Shown here: piece by piece, positions 1-7,165 of the stretch
Numbering within the stretch: the first letter of the stretch is position 1
Layout: the number at the start of each line of letters is the position of its first letter
Source of the DNA: Microcaldota archaeon
GTDB taxonomy: Archaea > Micrarchaeota > Micrarchaeia > Burarchaeales > Fermentimicrarchaeaceae
Assembly: GCA_013425405.1 (NCBI GenBank)
Contig: JACCLF010000029.1
Location: forward strand, 1-34,975
Reading direction: 5' to 3'
Length of the DNA: 34,975 bases
Program-made: the position numbers and the translations under genes
The notes under the pieces: model-generated
Database searches by the model: none
What the model saw: only the letters and a program-made list of their open reading frames with translations
Told to the model about the DNA's origin: nothing

Positions 1-1
1 A

Positions 2-541
2 ATTCCATTGCTTCCTCCTCAGATTCTGATGATGAACCTTGTAACAGATGGATTGCCTGCGCTTGCCCTTGGGGTGGAGCCGACAAACCCAAAGATTATG
101 GAGAGGCCCCCGAGAAACCCGAAGGAGGACATACTGAAGCCAATGATGCCGGATATAGTGATGGTTGGCTTCCTCACATGCTTGGGGACTCTGCTTGTTT
201 TCAGCCAGTATTATGCGAACAACCCAGCCAACCTTGACATTGCAAGGACTGCCGCTTTCACGACTATTGTGATGTTTGAATTGTTCGTTGCATTTGCTTG
301 CAGGAGCAGCAGCAGGACACTTGTGGAGGCAGGAGTTCTCTCAAACCCGTCACTCGTCCTTGCGGTTGCATCATCGGTTGTGCTGCAGCTTGCAGCAATT
401 TACCTGGCTCCTCTGCAGGCAATTTTCAAAACAGTGCCGCTCTCCCTGAGTGACTGGGTGATAATTCTGATAATATCCAGCACGGCATTCTTTGCGATGG
501 AGATTACAAAAATACTGCAGAGAAGAATTAGGAAATCATAA
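2..541 (+). CDS. P-type cation-transporting ATPase, C-terminal part (truncated by window edge)
   Basis: The reading frame is open to the left edge, so only the C-terminal transmembrane part of a larger protein is seen. The first residues contain the conserved P-type ATPase stretch LPPQILMMNLVTDGLPALAL followed by GVEP and IMERPPR, typical of the M5-M6 region and cation_ATPase_C domain of Ca2+/Mn2+-type pumps. Four further hydrophobic segments follow (around residues 50-70, 85-100, 115-135 and 150-165). The phosphorylation (DKTGT) and ATP-binding domains would lie upstream of the window. It ends convergently with the next gene, overlapping it by 6 bp. Ion specificity cannot be read from this fragment. 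Confidence 0.9.
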   Translation: MPLLPPQILMMNLVTDGLPALALGVEPTNPKIMERPPRNPKEDILKPMMPDIVMVGFLTCLGTLLVFSQYYANNPANLDIARTAAFTTIVMFELFVAFACRSSSRTLVEAGVLSNPSLVLAVASSVVLQLAAIYLAPLQAIFKTVPLSLSDWVIILIISSTAFFAMEITKILQRRIRKS

Positions 542-1246
542 ACTTTTCATTCCAAGCAGCCTTTTCACTTCCTCTGGTGTTTCAAAGAATATTTCAAGCG
601 TCCTCCCGCTGCTCGCCTCTGAGAGGTCAAGCTCAACATCCTTGAATTTATGATTCTTTTGGTAATCATACTTGCCGTCGCTCAGGAATACCCCGTAGGG
701 CATGCCTCTTCCTTTCACAGCATTGTAGTCATGTCCTGCCTCCCTTGGGACAAGCCCGGCAACAACGGCGCCCTTCCTACCGCAGTACAGCCTGTGTATT
801 GAAGTGGGAGAGATGAGTACCTCATCGCCCTCCTCCATGTGTATTGCTGTCATCCTCTGCCTCTCCTCTTCATAGGAAATGAGAAAAGCCTCTCCTGCTA
901 GGAGGGTGTAAACCTCCGCATATCCTCTCTCATGCTTATGCCCATAGGTGAAGAACAACTCTCCTGAATCTGAAGTTGAAATTATCCCATAGTTTAGGAC
1001 TGTTACATCGCAGTTTATTCCTGTCTTCTCAGACATCTCCTTCACTTTGGGGATGGTTTTCCAGAGGTTGTAGACTTCATAAATGAAAACGTCTCCCTCT
1101 TTCTTGAGAAGCTCCCGCGCATCCTTGGGGCTGAATACAACGTTATCTTCTATGAGCCTGCTTAAACTCCTCCTCCAGCCTGATGCATTCTCATAGTTAA
1201 TTGAATAGTTCTTGCCCTGCTCCTTTATCTCTATGCCCAAATCCAT
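536..1246 (-). CDS. pgiA: Cupin-type glucose-6-phosphate isomerase
   Basis: This 236-aa protein is the archaeal cupin-type phosphoglucose isomerase, which interconverts glucose 6-phosphate and fructose 6-phosphate in the cytoplasm. The metal-binding cupin motif is visible: GHKHERGYAEVY supplies His103, His105 and Glu111, and a second cupin strand ending in SIHRLY supplies His151, matching the family's three His and one Glu. The ATG at 1246 is preceded by a TATA-like CTTTATATTCC centred about 25 nt upstream, which suggests a leaderless transcript. Together with the FBP aldolase/phosphatase at 4.4 kb it supports a gluconeogenic sugar-phosphate pathway. The N-terminal ~80 residues are less conserved than the cupin core. 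Confidence 0.88.
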   Translation of the reverse strand: MDLGIEIKEQGKNYSINYENASGWRRSLSRLIEDNVVFSPKDARELLKKEGDVFIYEVYNLWKTIPKVKEMSEKTGINCDVTVLNYGIISTSDSGELFFTYGHKHERGYAEVYTLLAGEAFLISYEEERQRMTAIHMEEGDEVLISPTSIHRLYCGRKGAVVAGLVPREAGHDYNAVKGRGMPYGVFLSDGKYDYQKNHKFKDVELDLSEASSGRTLEIFFETPEEVKRLLGMKSL

Positions 1247-1284
1247 GAAAGTAGATTGGAGGGAGAGGAATATAAAGATTTAAC

Positions 1285-1698
1285 CTAACGCCTTGCCGTG
1301 CCGTATTTCAAGCCTATGAGCAAAGGAGCGAGAAATGTAACTGCATAGTAGACAAAAATATCAAGCTTGTAGTAATCCTTTGCATCAAACAGTTTCACTA
1401 TGAAGAGATAGTCGAAAACAACCGCAATGAGAAGCCAGGCCAGTGCAACCAAGAAGTAATATCCGGCAGTTTCATTTCTACTCCTGAACCTCCTGTAGGG
1501 CAGGTATGCCATCAGAGGAGTGAATACTACGAAAAGAATCCAGCCGAGGATGTCATGAGAGACGAAGCCCCAGAGGAGTATTGAGGCAATATAACCAATG
1601 AGCCAAATCACAAACCCGAGCCCTAGTGTGTCGATGAGCTTTGTTTTCCACTCCATGCTAACACTTAGAACCATCACATAATAAATTGCTTTTCTCAC
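1285..1698 (-). CDS. Small multi-pass membrane protein in ABC-2 operon
   Basis: The 137-aa product has about four hydrophobic segments (roughly residues 25-45, 50-68, 80-100 and 112-130) and a basic C-terminus. The GTG start at 1698 overlaps the permease stop codon as GTGA, a translational-coupling arrangement. An internal ATG near residue 15 (MEWKTK) is an alternative start that would place the first membrane helix nearer the N-terminus. No family was recognised. Its position as third gene of the ABC operon suggests an accessory membrane subunit of that exporter, but this is inference from context only. Confidence 0.7.
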   Translation of the reverse strand: MRKAIYYVMVLSVSMEWKTKLIDTLGLGFVIWLIGYIASILLWGFVSHDILGWILFVVFTPLMAYLPYRRFRSRNETAGYYFLVALAWLLIAVVFDYLFIVKLFDAKDYYKLDIFVYYAVTFLAPLLIGLKYGTARR

Positions 1699-2468
1699 TC
1701 GATTATTCTCTCGAAGCTCCAGGATGCAATCAGGAAGAGGATTACGTCGAAAATGAGTATTGCAACAATATCAACAGCCAGATGGGATATGTCTCCTGTG
1801 ATCAGCAGGCCCCTTGTTGCGTCTACTATGTATGTCATCGGGTTGATGTTGGCAAAGAACTGAAGCAACGGAGGCATTGATGTTATCGGGTAAAGGGCAT
1901 TGCTCCCGAAGAACATTGGCAGAATGATGACTTGCCCGAGCCCCATGAACCTCTCCCTTGTTTTCAGGATAGAGGCAATGAGAATGGAGAGGGCTGCAAA
2001 TCCGCTTGATGCAACGAAGACGAGTATAAGTGCAAGAAGGGTGTAGAGCGGGTTGGGGAACAGCCTCACTCCTATCAGCACTGCGAAGGGTATGATGAGC
2101 AGCGCCTGGAACAGAGCTCTTGTCCCTGCAGCCATGGACCTACCGACAACAATGGCGAAGTCGGGCGAGGGGGATGCAACCAGCTTCTTCAGTATGCCGG
2201 ATTCCCGCTCCCATATCATCACCAGACCGAAGAATATGGCAATGGTTGTTGTGGACTGGACAAGAACTCCAGGCATTATGTAGTCAGTATATGGTATGTC
2301 GCCAGTGGGTATGCTGTGGAATGACCCAACCACAGGCCCGAATATGACGAGCCACAGCATGGGCTGGACTGCCCTGAGGTATAACTCTGTCCTGTCGTGC
2401 ATAATCCTCCTGATTTCCAGCTCTATCATTGAAAGCATGACGCGTATGTAATCCCTCAACTCATCCAC
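1695..2468 (-). CDS. ABC-2 type transporter permease
   Basis: This 257-aa membrane protein is the permease of an ABC-2 (DrrB/NodJ-like) exporter. It has about six hydrophobic segments and the family's characteristic late motif: GLGQVIILPMFFGSNALYPI, then MPPLLQFFANINPMTYIVDA before the last helices. The GTG start at 2468 overlaps the end of the ATPase gene by 8 bp, with GAGGTG immediately upstream, so the two genes are translationally linked. The substrate is unknown; relatives export drugs, lipids or polysaccharides. An internal ATG at residue 11 is a possible alternative start. Confidence 0.9.
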   Translation of the reverse strand: MDELRDYIRVMLSMIELEIRRIMHDRTELYLRAVQPMLWLVIFGPVVGSFHSIPTGDIPYTDYIMPGVLVQSTTTIAIFFGLVMIWERESGILKKLVASPSPDFAIVVGRSMAAGTRALFQALLIIPFAVLIGVRLFPNPLYTLLALILVFVASSGFAALSILIASILKTRERFMGLGQVIILPMFFGSNALYPITSMPPLLQFFANINPMTYIVDATRGLLITGDISHLAVDIVAILIFDVILFLIASWSFERIIE

Positions 2469-3462
2469 CTCTTATCCTCTCTCTTAATCTCTTCACATCA
2501 GCAAGCTGCACAGGAGCCCTTGAGGACTCCTTTGTTCCAGCATATTTCAGGAAAACGTCATCAATCGTGGGCTGGCTGGCAGATATTTTTCTGACATGCA
2601 CTTTGTTCGCAAGAAGGAATTCTATGATTGCCTCAAGCAGTGCGGCGCTGTCCTTTGCTGATATTGCCAAAATATTCCCCTCCGCAGAGACCTTGCCAAT
2701 ACCATGAAGCTTCCTCAAACCGGCCAGGGCTCGCTTGTCAAGCTCCGAGTCAATTTCTATTTCAATGCGGTCGTAACCCACCGAGCGCTTCAGCTCTTCT
2801 GGCGATGCAACCTTGATGAGCCTGCCGCGGTCTAGAATTCCAATCTCGTCTGCGTAGTTGTCAGCCTCATCCATGTAATGGGTGCTGAAAAAAACATTGG
2901 TGCCGCCTTCCCTGTTAAGCGCTTTCAGCTTTTCCCATATTGTTTTCCTGGTGGCAGGGTCCAGCCCGATTGTTGGCTCATCCAGGAATAGTATTTTTGG
3001 TTTGAGCATCACAGCTGAAGCCAGCTCAAGCTTCCTTATCATGCCGCCAGAATAGGTGCTCACAAGGCGGTTTGCCACATCGGATAGGTCCATGAGTTCA
3101 AGCGAATTCTTTATTGAATCTTTTCTTGTTGCAGCAGGCAGCCCGTATATTTTTGAGTATATGAGAAGGTTCTCATATCCGCTGATGTCTGTCCAGACGC
3201 TCATTTCCTGTGGCACGTAGCTTATGAGTTCCCGCAGCTCTTTGCTCTGGCTCACCACATTCTTTCCCAAAACAAAAGCCTCTCCAGTTGTGGGCTTAAA
3301 CTGAGTGGTGAGAATGCGCAACAGAGTTGTCTTCCCAGAACCGTTGGGACCTAGAATGGCGAAGAGCTTGCCCTCCTCCACATTCAGGTTTATGTTGTCC
3401 AGAGCGAGGAAGTCGCCGTATTTTTTTGAAAGATTATGAACGCTGACAGCGAAGTCATTCAT
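2461..3462 (-). CDS. ABC transporter ATP-binding protein (DrrA/NatA type)
   Basis: The 333-aa cytoplasmic ATPase powers the adjacent ABC-2 permease. Walker A is GPNGSGKTT (residues 38-46), the Q-loop lies near YVPQEM (82-87), the ABC signature is YSGGM (137-141), Walker B is ILFLDEP (157-163), and the H-loop is in FFSTHYMDEAD. The C-terminal ~110 residues form the extra domain typical of the DrrA/NatA subfamily (DUF4162-like: EELKRSVGYDRIEIEI and later strands). It is the first gene of a three-gene minus-strand operon (ATPase, permease, small membrane protein). The ATG lies 47 bp from the GNAT gene stop. Confidence 0.93.
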   Translation of the reverse strand: MNDFAVSVHNLSKKYGDFLALDNINLNVEEGKLFAILGPNGSGKTTLLRILTTQFKPTTGEAFVLGKNVVSQSKELRELISYVPQEMSVWTDISGYENLLIYSKIYGLPAATRKDSIKNSLELMDLSDVANRLVSTYSGGMIRKLELASAVMLKPKILFLDEPTIGLDPATRKTIWEKLKALNREGGTNVFFSTHYMDEADNYADEIGILDRGRLIKVASPEELKRSVGYDRIEIEIDSELDKRALAGLRKLHGIGKVSAEGNILAISAKDSAALLEAIIEFLLANKVHVRKISASQPTIDDVFLKYAGTKESSRAPVQLADVKRLRERIRGG

Positions 3463-3509
3463 GAAGGGTATTTAAGAGCGAAGTGATTAAAGGACTTTCG
3501 CAGATTGTT

Positions 3510-4109
3510 TTAAAGTATCTTCAAGTAGAAATATTCTGTTCTCTGAAAGCCGAATTTCGTAAGAAGGGCTTGCATTTCCGGCTTGGTTGTACAGCAGTAA
3601 GCAGCTGCCACACCTTCGGATTTGCACTTCTCCAAAACCTCGTCTAGGATAGCACTTCCTATGCCTTTTCTCTTCAGCTCCTCAAATGGAATTTTGAAGA
3701 ATTCTTCGATCATTGCAGCTTTGTCCTCAGAGGGGAGTGGTTGGAAGCGTTCAATGATCTCCTTTTTATCTTCAGAGTGGATGGGGTAGAAATGGTCAAG
3801 CATTGCGATTTTGTCATCCTCTCTCAGACCAGCTTTTTTGAAAACAGCACGCATGTTAGGGTCTTGTATATCATTGAGTCGTCTGTAAACAACTGTTGCA
3901 TAGCCTATCAAGTTTTCTTCCGAGGAGTCTGATTGAACCAGGGAGAAGCGGTACGCTATCTCCTTCCTTCCCCAGTCTTCTATGTGTTTTTTCCGGTGAA
4001 GGAATTTTTTTATTTCTTGAACAAGAGGGCGCTCTGCAACGCTGAGTTTTACAACTCCAGCGATGGTTTCCGTTTCCTTTGGAGGTTCCTTGCCCGTCAC
4101 CCAAGCCAT
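3510..4109 (-). CDS. GNAT-family N-acetyltransferase
   Basis: The C-terminal half carries the GNAT acetyl-CoA binding pattern: RKGIGSAILDEVLEKCKSEG (the R/Q-x-x-G-x-G/A loop with the following helix), then a strand and KFGFQRTEYFYLKIL at the end. A strand resembling motif D is at LIGYATVVYRR. A helical insert of about 45 residues (DPNMRAVFKKAGL to PFEELK) separates the halves and has a repeated character (DKIAMLDHFYPI, DKKEIIERFQPL, DKAAMIEEFFKI). The start chosen (MAWVTGKE) lies about 25 nt from TTTATTAA; an ATG five codons upstream at 4124 is the alternative. Substrate unknown. Confidence 0.75.
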   Translation of the reverse strand: MAWVTGKEPPKETETIAGVVKLSVAERPLVQEIKKFLHRKKHIEDWGRKEIAYRFSLVQSDSSEENLIGYATVVYRRLNDIQDPNMRAVFKKAGLREDDKIAMLDHFYPIHSEDKKEIIERFQPLPSEDKAAMIEEFFKIPFEELKRKGIGSAILDEVLEKCKSEGVAAAYCCTTKPEMQALLTKFGFQRTEYFYLKIL

Positions 4110-4155
4110 GAGTAGATTGTGCATTTCAACTTAATAAACCTGCATAAAAAAAGTA

Positions 4156-4259
4156 TGGGCCCGGTGCGATTTGAACGCACGACCCCCCGGTTATCAGCCG
4201 AGTGCTCCGACCAAACTAAGCTACGGGTTATAGTGCAGAAGCGAATGCTTCTGCATCCC
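4156..4259 (-). tRNA. tRNA-Ile(GAT) with a 29-nt intron in the acceptor stem
   Basis: Read on the minus strand, exon 2 forms a full cloverleaf: D-arm GCTTAG...GGAGC, anticodon stem CTCGG/CCGGG with loop CTGATAA (anticodon GAT), T-arm GTGCG-TTCAAAT-CGCAC, and 3' acceptor strand CGGGCCC with discriminator A at 4156. CCA is not encoded. The 5' acceptor strand GGGCCCG is split after position 3: GGG (4257-4259) is separated from CCCG (4224-4227) by intron 4228-4256. The intron folds as TGCAGAAGC-ATTC-GCTTCTGCA. With the flanks it gives a bulge-helix-bulge: outer CGG/CCG, 4-bp ATAG/CTAT, bulges GGA and AAC, cut after the second base of each. An alternative reading starts the tRNA at GGGTCCG (4273), with one G-U pair and no fitting bulge-helix-bulge. 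Confidence 0.85.
4228..4256 (-). other. tRNA intron between acceptor positions 3 and 4
   Basis: This 29-nt segment interrupts the 5' acceptor strand. It forms a 9-bp perfect hairpin plus the inner strand of the 4-bp helix (CTAT pairing with ATAG of exon 1 and leader). Three-nucleotide bulges on opposite strands (GGA at the 5' site, AAC at the 3' site) match the substrate of archaeal tRNA-splicing endonuclease. Removal restores a fully Watson-Crick acceptor stem GGGCCCG/CGGGCCC. Confidence 0.75.
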
Positions 4260-4284
4260 TATCCGCCGGACCCATTTAACAACT

Positions 4285-4312
4285 GTTGTTTCTCTTATGT
4301 TGTTTCTCTTAT
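4285..4312. repeat. Two tandem 14-bp direct repeats
   Basis: GTTGTTTCTCTTAT occurs twice back to back (4285-4298 and 4299-4312) in the spacer between the tRNA gene and the FBP aldolase/phosphatase gene. It lies within the presumed promoter/leader region of the minus-strand tRNA. It may be a slipped-strand duplication or a regulatory element; nothing decides between these. Confidence 0.6.
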
Positions 4313-4322
4313 ATTCTAAATC

Positions 4323-4337
4323 CATATATTTAAATGC
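4323..4337 (+). promoter_or_regulatory. TATA-box promoter of FBP aldolase/phosphatase gene
   Basis: CATATATTTAAATGC is an archaeal TATA box. Transcription is expected about 25 nt downstream, near 4356, leaving a short leader that carries GGTGAT (4359-4364), complementary to the 16S 3' end, 4 nt before the ATG at 4369. Confidence 0.55.
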
Positions 4338-4368
4338 CTTAACTATCCATACTTATCTGGTGATATTT

Positions 4369-5484
4369 ATGGCGGGAAAAACTACTTTCAGTTTAATAAA
4401 AGCGGATATTGGAAGCTATGCGGGCCATTCAATGGTGCATGAGGACACTCTCAAAGTGGCCGAGAGGAAGATGGAGAAAGCTCAGAAAGCAGGCATTATA
4501 CTTGACTTCAGGGTAACGCACTGCGGTGATGACACTGAATTGATAATGACTCACAAGCGCGGAGTTGACAATCCAAAGGTGCACAAGCTTGCCTGGGATA
4601 CATTTGTGGAATGCACAGCCCTTGCAAAGAAGATGCACCTCTACGGGGCAGGGCAGGATTTGCTCAAGGATGCATTCTCCGGCAATGTGAAAGGGATGGG
4701 CCCGGGCAGCGCTGAGATTGAGTTCACTGAGAGAAAAGCAGAGCCGGTCATTGCATTCATGATGGACAAGACAGAGCCTGGAGCGTTCAACCTGCCGGTA
4801 TACAAGGTATTTGCAGATCCGTTCAATACAGCCGGTTTGGTGATAGATGCTTCACTTCATGGAGGATTCATCTTTGAGATTTGGGATATTTTGGAGCACA
4901 AGAAAGTCATGATGAGCGCACCTGAGGAGATGTATGATATTCTTGCCTTGATTGGAGCAAAGAGCAGGTATGTCATAAAAAGAGTATTCCCCAAGCCCGG
5001 GGGAAAGCTGCCAAAGGATGAGCCGGTTGCCTGCATAAGCACCGATAAATTATACCAGATTGCCGGTGAATACGTAGGGAAGGACGACCCATGCGGAATA
5101 ATCAGGGCTCAATCAGGCCTGCCTGCAGTTGGAGAGGTGCTTGAAGGATTCAGCTTCCCGCATTTGGTTTCTGGATGGATGAGAGGCTCCCACAACGGTC
5201 CTTTGATGCCGGTGGGTGTGAAGGATGCCAAGTGCACTCGTTTTGACGGTCCTCCAAGGCTTATTGGGCTGGGCTTCCAGGTTGGGGACGGAATGCTGGT
5301 GGGGCCAAACGACATGTTCGACGACCCAGTATACGACTACAACAGATGGAAGGCTGCGGAGATTGCGGACTACATGAGAAGGCACGGCCCGTTCGAGCCG
5401 CACAGGCTTCCGCTGGAAGACATGGAGTACACAACTCTGCCTGGAGTGCTGAAGAAGCTTGAGAGCAGGTTCAGCAAGCTCTGA
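4369..5484 (+). CDS. fbp: Fructose-1,6-bisphosphate aldolase/phosphatase (class V, bifunctional)
   Basis: This 371-aa enzyme makes fructose 6-phosphate from triose phosphates through fructose 1,6-bisphosphate, the unidirectional gluconeogenic step of most archaea. Hallmarks include KADIGSYAGHS near the N-terminus (Asp13 and His20 as metal ligands), GDD at 53-55, DPFNTAGLVIDASLHGGFIF around 150-169, and YVIK at 201-204, matching the catalytic Tyr and the Schiff-base Lys of the family. The start at 4369 gives the conserved N-terminus; the frame is open further upstream but that part overlaps the promoter. GGTGAT precedes the start. Length is usual for the family. Confidence 0.96.
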   Translation: MAGKTTFSLIKADIGSYAGHSMVHEDTLKVAERKMEKAQKAGIILDFRVTHCGDDTELIMTHKRGVDNPKVHKLAWDTFVECTALAKKMHLYGAGQDLLKDAFSGNVKGMGPGSAEIEFTERKAEPVIAFMMDKTEPGAFNLPVYKVFADPFNTAGLVIDASLHGGFIFEIWDILEHKKVMMSAPEEMYDILALIGAKSRYVIKRVFPKPGGKLPKDEPVACISTDKLYQIAGEYVGKDDPCGIIRAQSGLPAVGEVLEGFSFPHLVSGWMRGSHNGPLMPVGVKDAKCTRFDGPPRLIGLGFQVGDGMLVGPNDMFDDPVYDYNRWKAAEIADYMRRHGPFEPHRLPLEDMEYTTLPGVLKKLESRFSKL

Positions 5485-5487
5485 GGT

Positions 5488-6372
5488 TCAGAGCCTTAAA
5501 TCAATCCCGAAAAGCTTGAAGAATGTTATAGATGCCAGGGCTGCTATCAGGATAAAGTCGAAGAGCATATTCCAGCCTAGTGAGTGGAATGCCTGAAGGG
5601 CACTGGAAACTCCGGCGTTATACCAGATGAGCAGCACTATTAGTATTCTCAGTACGTCCAGCACCCAGGTCATTATGAGCCATAGTGCAAGCCACACCAC
5701 TTTGTTTATGGCATTTCCTTTTGCAGCATAGGCAAACGGGAGCAGGAAGCAGAAAAGTGCAATAATTGAGCTTAGTGAAACGCATTCTGGGACTACTTCC
5801 ATGAATCCCTGAGTTTGTGAGTTGAATACATTTCCATACCTCTCTATGGCAAGACCGCTGAGGGTTATTGGGATGGCAACAATGTCGCTTGTGAAGTTAG
5901 TGAGGCTCTGCTGGGTGGATGCAAGGGGTTGGAAAAGGGGTGTCCAGAGAAGGAATAGGTACAGAATTGGGGGGAGCAGTCTTTTTATCGTGTAGATGCT
6001 GAAGAAAAGCAGGACGGCGCCGGCAGTGAAGAATGGAATGGAGAGCATGTCAAGAGCGTAGTTGGGAAACGCGCCAGCTTCGAACAGCAGAATGGCTGAG
6101 ACTGCAAAGAAAGGCAGGGAGAGCAGAAGCTTTTTGGAATCCCTGCCGACCTTCAAGTCTGTTCTGTAGAAGAATATGAGCGTTATGAGAAACATCGGAG
6201 GGATGATTGCAACATAGGAGTAGGGATCCTTGTCATCTATGTATAGCTTCATGCTGGAAAATGTTCTGTAATAGACCAGCAGGGTGAAGCACATAAGAAG
6301 CAGAAACGAAACTGCTGCGAGTTTCCATTCCTCCACTGCATCTTTTTTGCTCCTTCTTGCCATTCTTTTCAT
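5488..6372 (-). CDS. Archaeosortase/exosortase family transpeptidase
   Basis: The 294-aa polytopic membrane protein has about eight hydrophobic helices and the exosortase/archaeosortase catalytic triad in order: Cys197 in PECVSLSSI, Arg242 in VLDVLRILIVL and His263 in AFHSLGWNM. Such enzymes cleave C-terminal sorting tails and attach surface proteins to lipid. The start MKRMARRSK is chosen because TTTATATA lies about 28 nt upstream, implying a leaderless mRNA. A longer frame to 6447 would overlap the neighbouring gene. It ends 3 bp from the convergent FBP gene. No protein with a PGF-like or other tripartite C-terminal tail was seen in the window, so its substrate is encoded elsewhere or has an unfamiliar tail. 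Confidence 0.85.
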   Translation of the reverse strand: MKRMARRSKKDAVEEWKLAAVSFLLLMCFTLLVYYRTFSSMKLYIDDKDPYSYVAIIPPMFLITLIFFYRTDLKVGRDSKKLLLSLPFFAVSAILLFEAGAFPNYALDMLSIPFFTAGAVLLFFSIYTIKRLLPPILYLFLLWTPLFQPLASTQQSLTNFTSDIVAIPITLSGLAIERYGNVFNSQTQGFMEVVPECVSLSSIIALFCFLLPFAYAAKGNAINKVVWLALWLIMTWVLDVLRILIVLLIWYNAGVSSALQAFHSLGWNMLFDFILIAALASITFFKLFGIDLRL

Positions 6373-6403
6373 TGTCTCACATATTTGCATCTTGGTATAT
6401 AAA

Positions 6404-6664
6404 TCATCCGCATTTATTTCTCTTTGAGAGTAAAAGCAGGAAGCCAAGAGCTATGAAAAACAACCCTACGGGGACGAATACCCAGCTGTAGCGCACCAGC
6501 AGCAGTGAGAGGGCGCCAACAAAAGCAAAGAAGAGTGGTATTGAAGGAAAGGCTGCCATCAGGCAGGGTATGCACATCATGCTGAATGTTGCGAGAAGGC
6601 CGGATACTAAACCTATTATTAGGAAGTTGATGCTTAACTTCGCCTTATCCTTCTTCTTAGCCAT
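6404..6664 (-). CDS. Small membrane protein with CIPC motif
   Basis: An 86-aa protein with a lysine-rich N-terminus (MAKKKDKAKL) and three hydrophobic segments (about 13-32, 42-60 and 62-80). Cys31 and Cys34 form a CIPC motif at the end of the first helix, broadly like small mercuric-transport or thiol-redox membrane proteins, but no family is firmly recognised. The start at 6664 is supported by a TATA-like TTAATATAT about 25 nt upstream. The reading frame continues upstream of 6664 only as antisense of the ACT gene. The archaeosortase promoter lies at its 3' end. Confidence 0.65.
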   Translation of the reverse strand: MAKKKDKAKLSINFLIIGLVSGLLATFSMMCIPCLMAAFPSIPLFFAFVGALSLLLVRYSWVFVPVGLFFIALGFLLLLSKRNKCG

Positions 6665-6685
6665 ATTTAGAAAATGGAGAGGAGG

Positions 6686-6698
6686 ATATATTAATATT
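6686..6698. promoter_or_regulatory. Shared palindromic TATA element for two divergent genes
   Basis: ATATTAATAT at 6688-6697 is a perfect palindrome. Its centre lies 24 bp from the + strand ATG at 6717 and 28 bp from the - strand ATG at 6664, so one element could serve as TATA box for two leaderless, divergent genes (double-ACT protein and CIPC membrane protein). Confidence 0.5.
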
Positions 6699-6716
6699 GT
6701 CTGCAGAAAACAAATT

Positions 6717-7133
6717 ATGAAGGAGCTTACAGTGTTCGCCAAGGACAGGGTGGGCCTGCTAGCGGACATAACAGAGATGATGGGAAAGAATGGGATAAAC
6801 ATAGAGTTCCTTTCTGGAGAGGCAATTGCGGGAATTGCCGTGCTCCATATGACGTTCTCCAATGAGATGGCGGCAGCATCTCTTCTTGAGAGGGCTGGCT
6901 TCACGGTCATAAGCTCTGACATACTTGTGCTGAAGATTCCGAACAAGCCCGGGGAGATAGGGCGGATAAGCCGGATGCTCTCGGATGAGGGGATAAACAT
7001 ACAGAACATATACTTCATGGGGGAGACGGCAAAGCACGGATTCTTTGCGGTGAAGGTGGACAGAATGGATGACGCAAAGGGAATTCTGAAAAAATATGTT
7101 TCAAAATCTCCTGGGATGGGAAGGCTTGGATAA
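6717..7133 (+). CDS. Double ACT-domain protein
   Basis: The 138-aa protein consists of two ACT domains. The first starts KELTVFAKDRVGLLADITEM and continues with GINIEFLSGEAIAG. The second begins LVLKIPNKPGEIGRISRML with GINIQNIYFMG. ACT domains bind amino acids and regulate metabolic enzymes; stand-alone double-ACT proteins are often assumed to be amino-acid sensors. No catalytic domain is attached. The ATG at 6717 lies about 25 nt from the shared palindromic TATA element, so it is probably leaderless. The open frame extends to about 6570 but that part is antisense to the neighbouring gene. Confidence 0.88.
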   Translation: MKELTVFAKDRVGLLADITEMMGKNGINIEFLSGEAIAGIAVLHMTFSNEMAAASLLERAGFTVISSDILVLKIPNKPGEIGRISRMLSDEGINIQNIYFMGETAKHGFFAVKVDRMDDAKGILKKYVSKSPGMGRLG

Positions 7134-7165
7134 GGTTAATAAAGAGGTTTGCGAAAGGTAATTGC

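Noticed and set aside
4156-4273. tRNA beginning at GGGTCCG with intron between positions 7 and 8
   Set aside because: It needs a G-U pair in the acceptor stem and gives no bulge-helix-bulge at its junctions, whereas the 3/4 intron gives a perfect one.
6404-7018. Long minus-strand frame covering the double-ACT gene
   Set aside because: Only the last 86 codons look like a protein with membrane helices and its own promoter; the upstream part is antisense to the ACT gene.
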